Shown piece after piece: positions 6,310 through 11,443 of a stretch of 11,443 nucleotides of DNA; position 1 is the stretch's first letter, and the number at the start of each line of letters is the position of its first letter. The position numbers and the translations under genes are program-made. This stretch comes from Bacillota bacterium (lineage in GTDB: Bacteria > Bacillota > UBA994 > UBA5500): assembly GCA_023436245.1 (NCBI GenBank), contig JAEZJZ010000025.1, forward strand, positions 1 to 11,443, given 5' to 3'. The notes below the pieces were generated by a model, which saw nothing but the letters and a program-made list of their open reading frames with translations, was not told where the DNA came from and did no database searches.

Positions 6310-7914
6310 TTAGCAGCGTCCGTGGCGCAAGACTTCGCCGGCAGCTATGCCGGTGTGCTGGCCGTGTTCCACCACAATGCGGCCATTGACCAACACCTGC
6401 TGCACTCCGACGGCGTACTGCGCTGGATCGGTATAGGTAGCCACGTCGCCGACCTTCGCCTGGTCGAAGACCACAACGTCCGCCTTCATGCCAGGCAACA
6501 ACAGCCCACGATCGTGAAGACCGAGGCGCAGGGCAGGAGCGGATGTCATTTTGCGAATCGCTTCCTCCCAGCCAAGAGAACCCTTCTCGCGAACATAGTG
6601 GCCGAGCACCCGCACAAACGTACCGAAGGTGCGAGGATGAGGCTTACCACGCTCGGTGGCCCGCTCGATGGAAACGCCACTGGAATCGGAACCAACCATC
6701 ATCAGGGGACTCTGCATAATCCGCTCCAGATCCTCGTCGCCGATGGTGAAATAGACGATGTCGATGCGCTTGTCTGCGCGCATCAGTAGATCGAAACAGG
6801 TGTCGAAGCCATCCTTGCCCCAGAGCTCGGCCACCTCGGCGACAGACTTGCCGTCCAAGCTGTGATCGTAGTAGCAGCCAGTGATCAGGATGCGCTCCCA
6901 GCCGACGCCCTTGTGGATGCTGACCCAGTTGCCCACACCCTCCAGGATATCCCGACGCAGACGCTGCCGCACCTCCGGATCGGCCAGGCGCCGCTGCAGC
7001 GCGGCATTGCCCCCCACGTGTACCCAGGGCGGCAGCACTGCACTCAGCCCGCAGGCAGAAGCGTTGTAGGGATATTGGTCGAAGGTCACATCGACGCCCC
7101 CTGCGCGGGCCTGTTCGAGCAGCTGCAAAATCTGCACCGAGGTACCCCACATGTGTTCACCCATGGCCTTCAGGTGGGCGATCTGCACCGGAGTGCCAGC
7201 CTGTCTGCCCACCTCGATCGCTTCAGCCACAGCATCCAGCACAGTGTCATTCTCGCCGCGGATATGGCTAGCGTAGAGGCCACCATACTCCGCCACGACT
7301 TTGGTCAGTGCCACGATCTCTGGCGTCTCGGCATAGCAACTGGGCGTGTAGATCAGTCCAGTGCTCATGCCAAAGGCGCCAGCCTGCATCGCTTCACGCA
7401 CCAGGTCCAGCATCCTGGTCAACTGCTCTGCATCAGCCGGCCCTTCGGCAAAGCCCATCACCGCATTGCGCACCGCACCCTGACCAACCAGAGCAGCGAC
7501 GTTGATGCTGACGCCCCGCCGCTCGAGCAGGTCAAGGTATTCACCCATGGTCCTCCAGTTCAGGTCTATGCCGCAGTTGTTGAACTCGACTGCTGCGTCC
7601 GAACCCTGGAGGATTTCCTCAGTGATCGGCGCGATGCCGCTACCGCAGTTGCCGATCACATTCGTGGTGACACCCTGTTGCACATGGGACTGTCCTCGTC
7701 CGTCCAGCAGCAGGGGAACATCGGAATGGGTGTGGATGTCGATGAACCCTGGGGTAACCGCCATACCGGCGGCTTCGATCACGCGCTCGGCCCTGACATC
7801 CGCCAGTTGACCGATGGCCGCAATGCGATCGCCAGAGATGGCGACATCGGCCCTGCGCCAGGGGTTGCCAGCTCCGTCAAACACCTTTCCGCCGCGAATC
7901 AGCACAGAATACAT
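6310..7914 (-). CDS. N-acyl-D-amino-acid deacylase / D-aminoacylase-family amidohydrolase
   Basis: A 534-residue metal-dependent amidohydrolase. Members remove the acyl group from N-acyl-D-amino acids; related enzymes act on other N-acyl, dipeptide or hydantoin-like substrates. The N-terminal beta part (VLIRGGKVFDGAGNPWRRAD) is followed by GFIDIHTHSD with metal-binding H61 and H63. Further features are C90 in GNCGSG (a cysteine ligand typical of D-aminoacylases), H217 in ASHIRGE, H247 in AHLKAMGEH and D410 in VGSDSS, and the family C-terminus GLLLPGMKADVVVFD. ATG 7914 has AGGAGGG 6-7 nt upstream. It is monocistronic, with no peptide-uptake gene next to it. The family is clear but the true substrate is not. 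It is fairly long compared with classic D-aminoacylase (about 480). Confidence 0.9.
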   Translation of the reverse strand: MYSVLIRGGKVFDGAGNPWRRADVAISGDRIAAIGQLADVRAERVIEAAGMAVTPGFIDIHTHSDVPLLLDGRGQSHVQQGVTTNVIGNCGSGIAPITEEILQGSDAAVEFNNCGIDLNWRTMGEYLDLLERRGVSINVAALVGQGAVRNAVMGFAEGPADAEQLTRMLDLVREAMQAGAFGMSTGLIYTPSCYAETPEIVALTKVVAEYGGLYASHIRGENDTVLDAVAEAIEVGRQAGTPVQIAHLKAMGEHMWGTSVQILQLLEQARAGGVDVTFDQYPYNASACGLSAVLPPWVHVGGNAALQRRLADPEVRQRLRRDILEGVGNWVSIHKGVGWERILITGCYYDHSLDGKSVAEVAELWGKDGFDTCFDLLMRADKRIDIVYFTIGDEDLERIMQSPLMMVGSDSSGVSIERATERGKPHPRTFGTFVRVLGHYVREKGSLGWEEAIRKMTSAPALRLGLHDRGLLLPGMKADVVVFDQAKVGDVATYTDPAQYAVGVQQVLVNGRIVVEHGQHTGIAAGEVLRHGRC

Positions 7915-8070
7915 GATTATCCCTCCTCGTAAGTCCTAAAGTTGATCGGGTTCGCTATTCTCTATATTTCTTTTCGCCTCGCGAAATTCCTCCGTATTCT
8001 GAAAGGGAGACAGCGCTGCCCGCGCATAGCCGGCGCAGCTTTGGGCCAGAATAGGGCTAGATCACAGCTT
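7915..8070. other. Divergent intergenic region upstream of repeat cluster B
   Basis: This gap separates the amidohydrolase start (- strand) from the first 68-bp repeat. A weak + strand promoter could be TTGATC (7942-7947) with TATTTC or TATATT (7963-7970). A 6-bp hairpin, TTTCGC and GCGAAA around CTC, lies at 7972-7986. No convincing - strand promoter for the amidohydrolase was found by eye. No coding region is supported. Confidence 0.4.
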
Positions 8071-8336
8071 AGGCCGATAGTTGCTCCGCAACAATCGCTT
8101 TTATTGAAGATCGCAACACTACGTGTCGCTGGAGGTACAAGCCGATAGTTACTCCGCAACAATCGCTTTTATTGAAGATCGCAACACTACGTGTTGCTGG
8201 AGGTGCAAGCCGATAGTTGCTGCGCAACAATCGCTTTTATTGGAGATCGCGACACTACGTGTCGCTGGAGGTGCAAGCCGATAGTTGCTCCGCAACAATC
8301 GCTTTTATTGAAGATCGCAACACTACGTGTTGCTGG
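8071..8336 (+). repeat. Leader repeat cluster B: four tandem 68-bp double-hairpin units
   Basis: Units begin at 8071, 8139, 8207 and 8275, an exact 68-bp period. Each has hairpin 2 (arms GATAGTTGC and GCAACAATC, loop TCC or TGC; 8076-8096 and every 68 bp), a linker GCTTTTATTGAAGATC, hairpin 1 (GCAACAC-TAC-GTGTTGC; 8113, 8181, 8249, 8317), and then TGGAGGT plus ACAAGCC or GCAAGCC. Unit 3 has GCGACAC with GTGTCGC, a paired double change; unit 1 has only the right-arm change. The last unit breaks off after GTTGCTGG and runs into the SD and start of the small gene at 8353. The period is not a multiple of three and no reading frame is kept, so it is not coding. Confidence 0.95.
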
Positions 8337-8352
8337 GAAGGGAGGGGTGGGC

Positions 8353-8616
8353 ATGGATGACAAACGCATCCCCTGGAGTGCTGAGGAGTTCGCACCGGAA
8401 GTCGTAGCCGGAATCGTGCCGGACGGCCTGAACGAATACATGTATCCAGATTATCCGGATTTGCCGTATCCAGACGCGATCAATGAGGTCACTTGGTACC
8501 ACGATCCATTGGTGACCAACGACGAGCCGAATCCGATGGAGAACTCTTGGGATCTGGAGGACCCGGAGAATCCTTGGAAGGTTCCTTATGGGCCACACTA
8601 CCCGCCGACCTGCTGA
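8353..8616 (+). CDS. Small acidic Pro/Tyr/Trp-rich protein of unknown function
   Basis: I do not recognise this 87-residue protein. ATG 8353 follows GGAGGGG (8341-8347) by 5 nt, and the stop is followed by a clear intrinsic terminator, so it looks like a real one-gene unit. The product is strongly acidic (about 19 Asp/Glu against 3 Lys/Arg), has 16 prolines, 7 tyrosines and 4 tryptophans, and ends in its only cysteine. A YPDYPDLPYPD stretch sits at about 31-41, with further PENPW and PYGPHYPPTC segments. There is no signal peptide or membrane segment. It may be largely disordered. A modified-peptide precursor or a protein-binding tail are guesses; no modification enzyme lies nearby. A longer in-frame reading upstream would run through the repeats and is unlikely. 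Confidence 0.65.
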   Translation: MDDKRIPWSAEEFAPEVVAGIVPDGLNEYMYPDYPDLPYPDAINEVTWYHDPLVTNDEPNPMENSWDLEDPENPWKVPYGPHYPPTC

Positions 8617-8647
8617 GCACCGACAGCGCCGCTCAAGACATAACTGA

Positions 8648-8672
8648 GCCCTCGGACAACCGAGGGCTTTTT
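8648..8672 (+). terminator. Intrinsic terminator of the small acidic-protein gene
   Basis: An 8-bp stem GCCCTCGG (8648-8655) with CCGAGGGC (8660-8667), loop ACAA, followed by TTTTT (8668-8672): a textbook Rho-independent terminator in + orientation. It ends 3 nt before the stop codon of the convergent M28 gene. The - strand side has no T-run. Confidence 0.92.
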
Positions 8673-8675
8673 GCT

Positions 8676-9644
8676 TCAGCGCCGATTGGCCAGCGCAAGT
8701 GTGACGCGCAGGCAGGCGCGGCTGCCACGCTCGATCAGGTCGCGGCGCAGATTGGCATAGGTATCGTTTGGAGTATGCCGATAAGGATGATTCGCTCTGG
8801 TCAGGTCCCAACTGAGCGTAATACTGGGCATGCCTCGCCGGGCGAAGGGGAGCGAATCGACAACGGCGAAACGCCGTTGCAGTCTGGTGGCGGTGACGCC
8901 AGCAGCTTCGATCTCCTGCCTGGCTATAGATGCGATCAACTGCCCATCCGGTCGGGAACGCTCTGTCCAGACGTCGAGCGAGTTGCCACCGATGCCGCCG
9001 AGCATATCCAGATTGAGCACCACTGTTTTGTCAGCCTGCCCGTCCCGCCGCAACTTGTTGGCCAAGGCTGTGCTGCCCAGAAGTCCATTCTCTTCAGCCG
9101 TGAGCAACGCAAATAGCACAGTTCGCTCCGGCTTGATTCCGCTCTGCGCGAGGCATTCGGCTATTTCCAGCAGAACTGCTACACCCACAGCGTTATCGTC
9201 TGCACCTGGATAGTAGGAGCCATTGCGGATGCCGAGGTGGTCGTAATGAGCACTGACCACGAGCAGGCTGTCACGGCTTTGTCCAGGCAGATACGCCAGG
9301 ATGTTCTCGGCCGTCTGTCTCTTTCCCCGAACGCGGAAGCTCTGACGGTAGCCGTCCATGCCGTTGCTCTGCCAAGGAGCAAGACCGATGTGCTGCAGTT
9401 CCTCAATCAGGTAGTCGCCTGCGTTATTCTCAGCGTCGCTACCGGCTGCCCGTCCCTGTAGCTTCGGAGACGTAAGCACCTCGACCCGCTGCAGCAAACG
9501 GCTGAGATCATATGCAGCCAGCAACGACTCCACTCGATCCCCAGTCAGGGGAGTCTGTTGCTCAGTTGGTCGCCGCTGTGCGGCACAAGCAGAGAAGAGC
9601 AGAGCGGCCAGCAGTAGCAGTACGACTTGTTTCTTGCGAAGCAT
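8676..9644 (-). CDS. M28-family zinc metallopeptidase, predicted lipoprotein
   Basis: A 322-residue exported aminopeptidase-type enzyme. The N-terminus MLRKKQ plus a hydrophobic core and LLFSAC (C20) reads as a lipoprotein signal peptide, with a slightly unusual Phe at the -3 position. The catalytic domain (about 105-320) shows the M28 zinc set: SAHYDHLG (H133), GADDNAVG (D149/D150), the general-base pair in TAEENGLLG (E184, E185), NLDMLG (D213) and a C-terminal YRHTPNDT (H300). It would release N-terminal amino acids from peptides at the cell surface. ATG 9644 is the only start that gives a full signal peptide. Its leader is the repeat cluster at 9654-9848, where a G7 run stands in place of the usual GGAGG. 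Peptide specificity is unknown. Confidence 0.9.
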   Translation of the reverse strand: MLRKKQVVLLLLAALLFSACAAQRRPTEQQTPLTGDRVESLLAAYDLSRLLQRVEVLTSPKLQGRAAGSDAENNAGDYLIEELQHIGLAPWQSNGMDGYRQSFRVRGKRQTAENILAYLPGQSRDSLLVVSAHYDHLGIRNGSYYPGADDNAVGVAVLLEIAECLAQSGIKPERTVLFALLTAEENGLLGSTALANKLRRDGQADKTVVLNLDMLGGIGGNSLDVWTERSRPDGQLIASIARQEIEAAGVTATRLQRRFAVVDSLPFARRGMPSITLSWDLTRANHPYRHTPNDTYANLRRDLIERGSRACLRVTLALANRR

Positions 9645-9653
9645 TCAGCAGCA

Positions 9654-9848
9654 CCCCCCCAGCAACACGCAGTGTTGCGATCTTCAATAAAAGCGATTGT
9701 TGCGCAGCAACTATCGGCTTGTACCCCCCAGCAACACGCAGTGTTGCGATCTTCAATAAAAGCGATTGTTGCGCAGCAACTATCGGCTTGTACCCCCAGC
9801 AACACGCAGTGTTGCGATCTTCAATAAAAGCGATTGTTGCGCAGCAAC
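9654..9848 (-). repeat. Leader repeat cluster C: three tandem 68-69-bp units upstream of the M28 gene
   Basis: Read on the - strand, this is the same repeat as cluster B: hairpin 2 (arms GATAGTTGC and GCAACAATC, loop TGC), linker, hairpin 1 (GCAACAC-TGC-GTGTTGC), then a purine run. Hairpin 1 starts on the + strand at 9662, 9731 and 9799. All three copies have loop TGC instead of TAC, and the GGAGGT is replaced by G-runs of 7, 6 and 5 (C-runs 9654-9660, 9724-9729, 9793-9797). The outermost unit starts inside hairpin 2. The last hairpin ends 17 nt before the M28 ATG. Confidence 0.95.
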
Positions 9849-9956
9849 CTGCACTTTTCTAGGGTGCCACGGTTCTCTGGGACATATCAGAGGCACTATT
9901 TCCCGGGCAAGGACAATGTTCGCCCAGAATCGTCATGTTACGGCAACCGAAGGCGT
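9849..9956. other. Unassigned gap between repeat cluster C and the MFS terminator
   Basis: This stretch should hold the - strand promoter of the M28 gene, but I find no convincing -35/-10 pair by eye. A GGACAATGTTC at 9911-9921 resembles a LexA box only superficially, because the core spacing is wrong. No coding region is supported. Confidence 0.35.
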
Positions 9957-9990
9957 AAAAAAAGACGGTTGGACAGAGTGCCAACCGTCT
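9957..9990 (-). terminator. Intrinsic terminator of the MFS transporter gene
   Basis: On the - strand a 10-bp stem AGACGGTTGG (9981-9990) with CCAACCGTCT (9963-9972) and an 8-nt loop is followed by a run of T (A-run 9957-9963 on the + strand). It begins 25 bp after the transporter stop codon. Confidence 0.93.
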
Positions 9991-10014
9991 CACCGGATAT
10001 AATTGTTGATTTGG

Positions 10015-11280
10015 CTATGCCTGACTGATCCCGGGCCTAGGCGATTCCTTTACCAGGACTGCTCCCAGTGAGGCCAACAGAGCAAGCACGATGAAGATGA
10101 CAAAGGCGAAACGATAGTCGGCCAAAGACAGCGTTGCGCCGCCTGCCGATCGTTCGAGCAACACACCAACCAAGCTGTTCAGTATCGCCGTGCCCACGAA
10201 ACCACCCGTGTTCACGACCGCCACCGCCAAGCCAGAGCTGGACGGTTTGTTCACTTGCTTCACGTTATTGAACCCGAGCAAGAAGCTGACCGCCAGTAAA
10301 CCCAACAGGAAATAGAGCGGGTAGTTCCAGACAAACGGCGGCTTGCCCTGCATCACTACCAGAATGAACACCCAAATCAGGGCGTAGAGCAGACTGCTGA
10401 CCAGCATAATCGGCTTCACTTTTCCCAGCTTGTCGCCCAGAAAACCCATTAGCGGCCCCCCGAGGGCCACCCCCAGCGTCATCAACAGCACCACCTGTGA
10501 CGCCTGCTGCTTGCCTATCTGATACGCCTGCATCAGATAGGGCACGCCCCACAGTCCCGAGAAAGTGGTCACGCTGCCCATGATTGCGAAGAAATAGAGC
10601 ACAGTTGGCCAGGTATGCCGATTGAGCAACACGCCCCGCATTGCCTCTCCCAGCCGCGGCACTGGTCCTGTCGGAACAGAATTAGGGGCCTCAAAACCAA
10701 CCTCCTCCGGACGATCACGCACCAGCAACCAAATGGCTAGAGCCACCAGTAACGAGACGAGAGCGATGTAGCGGAACGTGCTGCGCCAACCGGCATAGAG
10801 CACCAGAATTGCCAAGGGTGTAGTGGCCAGCACGCCGCCAATGTTACCCACAATGGAGGTAAGGCCGGAGATGGTGGCGAATTCAGTAGCACGGAACCAA
10901 GTGGCCTGCATTTTGAGGGTGGACACAAAGATGACGCTGACGCCCAGCCCCACCAGCAGGCGACCGAGATACGCCATGTCCCGCTGGCCAGCCAGGCTGA
11001 ACAGCATTGCGCCAACTCCAGCCAGAAGCATTCCGGCAGTCGCGGTCCGGCGCGGCCCTAGATAGTCCGCCAGTATACCGGCAGGGATCTGCATGACTGC
11101 ATAGGCATAGAAATACATCGAGGCTAGAACACCCAGTTCCGCTCCGGTTAGGGTCAAATCAGCCGTCAGGTTGTCGGCCACCACCGCTGTGGCGTAACGA
11201 TGAAAGAAGACGATGAGGAAGGCAAACGCCAATACGGCCCAGCCCGACCAGCGATAGCGGTTAAAGGAACGTGCAGTCAC
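10015..11280 (-). CDS. Major facilitator superfamily (MFS) transporter
   Basis: A 421-residue, very hydrophobic protein with the length and alternating hydrophobic/polar pattern of a 12-segment MFS carrier in the cytoplasmic membrane. After segment 2, GILADYLGPRRTATAG (about 68-82) is the loop 2-3 motif A (G-x-L-A-D-x-x-G-x-R). A central loop RDRPEEVGFEAPNSVPTGP (about 185-205) separates the halves, and the second half has a motif-A-like GFLGDKLGK. The substrate cannot be told; the FFHRYATAVVADNL and YFYAYAVMQIPAG segments resemble transporters of organic anions or sugar acids only loosely. GTG 11280 is chosen because AAGGGAG (11288-11294) lies 7 nt upstream and it begins just before segment 1. 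The frame is open up to 11382 but the extra residues are not membrane-like. Confidence 0.88.
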   Translation of the reverse strand: MTARSFNRYRWSGWAVLAFAFLIVFFHRYATAVVADNLTADLTLTGAELGVLASMYFYAYAVMQIPAGILADYLGPRRTATAGMLLAGVGAMLFSLAGQRDMAYLGRLLVGLGVSVIFVSTLKMQATWFRATEFATISGLTSIVGNIGGVLATTPLAILVLYAGWRSTFRYIALVSLLVALAIWLLVRDRPEEVGFEAPNSVPTGPVPRLGEAMRGVLLNRHTWPTVLYFFAIMGSVTTFSGLWGVPYLMQAYQIGKQQASQVVLLMTLGVALGGPLMGFLGDKLGKVKPIMLVSSLLYALIWVFILVVMQGKPPFVWNYPLYFLLGLLAVSFLLGFNNVKQVNKPSSSGLAVAVVNTGGFVGTAILNSLVGVLLERSAGGATLSLADYRFAFVIFIVLALLASLGAVLVKESPRPGISQA

Positions 11281-11390
11281 CAAAAAACTCCCTTCTATAA
11301 ACAGAATCACATTAGGGGCTCGAACACGAGCTGTCCGGTTTGTGCTTTGTGAGAGTCGGCATACGAACTGTTCAGTCTTCACTCCGTAGC

Positions 11391-11443
11391 GGGGGGGGGG
11401 GGCGCGCCGCGGCCCCCCCCCCCCCCCCCCGGCGGGGGGGGGG
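11391..11443. other. G/C homopolymer tail, probable contig-end artefact
   Basis: The last 53 bases consist almost only of G- and C-runs of about 9-20, with no A or T. This is unlike everything else in the window and typical of low-quality sequence at an assembly end. It should not be interpreted biologically. Confidence 0.85.

Noticed and set aside
6862..7932. 356-residue open frame on + opposite the amidohydrolase gene
   Set aside because: It lies antisense to a gene with clear catalytic motifs, shows no recognisable domain and its composition fits a shadow frame.
8076..8300. Loop CTCC of hairpin 2 pairing with the GGAG of the repeat as an anti-Shine-Dalgarno switch
   Set aside because: The complementarity is only four bases and is not kept: unit 3, cluster C and the hflX leader have other loops.
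8071..8336. CRISPR array
   Set aside because: The whole 68-bp unit is conserved, with no unique spacers between short repeats, and no cas genes are present.
9512..9862. Open frame on + across repeat cluster C with repeated RSVAIFNKSDCCAATIGL-like peptides
   Set aside because: It overlaps the 5' end of the M28 gene antisense and the repeat. The period (69, then 68) does not keep a frame, so the peptides arise by chance.
9911..9921. LexA box near the M28 leader (GGACAATGTTC)
   Set aside because: The half-sites do not match GAAC and the core spacing is three instead of four.
11365..11373. LexA-like palindrome GAAC-T-GTTC upstream of the MFS gene
   Set aside because: Only one base separates the half-sites, so it does not fit the GAAC-N4-GTTC geometry.
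11391..11443. G/C homopolymer tract as a quadruplex or replication feature
   Set aside because: It sits at the very end of the sequence, has no A or T and looks like low-quality contig-end sequence.

Overview
The window reads as chromosomal DNA of a moderately GC-rich bacterium. Two gene pairings point to the Bacillota or a nearby Gram-positive-type lineage, possibly Chloroflexota: hflX followed by a ynbB-type PLP enzyme, and lexA divergent from a yneA-like LysM gene with GAAC-N4-GTTC LexA boxes. I cannot name a species. The last ~53 bases (11391-11443) are G/C homopolymer runs that look like a contig-end artefact, so this is probably the end of a draft or metagenomic contig.

Layout. (1) 47-3486, + strand: a four-gene cluster in which every gene overlaps the next. 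It holds hflX (ribosome-associated GTPase), a ynbB-type PLP-dependent lyase, and a HEPN/MNT toxin-antitoxin pair, and is closed by a 17-bp inverted repeat. (2) 3542-6101: an SOS module. lexA and a YcaQ-family DNA-crosslink glycosylase read leftwards, and a yneA-like division inhibitor reads rightwards. Perfect LexA boxes lie in the ycaQ promoter spacer and at the yneA transcription start. (3) 6310-7914, - strand: an N-acyl-D-amino-acid deacylase-type amidohydrolase. (4) 8071-8672, + strand: four tandem 68-bp repeats leading into a small acidic, proline- and tyrosine-rich protein of unknown function with its own terminator. (5) 8676-9848, - strand: a lipoprotein M28 metallopeptidase whose leader carries three copies of the same repeat. 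(6) 9957-11280, - strand: an MFS transporter with a clear intrinsic terminator.

The most unusual feature is the 68-bp repeat. Each full unit has two short hairpins, and the second is followed by a Shine-Dalgarno-like purine run. The repeat occurs in three places on both strands (2, 4 and 3 copies). In every case it lies in the 5' leader of a gene, reads in the same direction as that gene, and ends with the same hairpin 17-19 nt before the likely start codon. The unrelated downstream genes are hflX, the 87-residue unknown and the M28 lipoprotein. Arm substitutions that keep pairing suggest that the hairpins are selected as structures. I read it as an amplified, apparently dispersed leader element that supplies or modulates the ribosome binding site; its function is not known to me.
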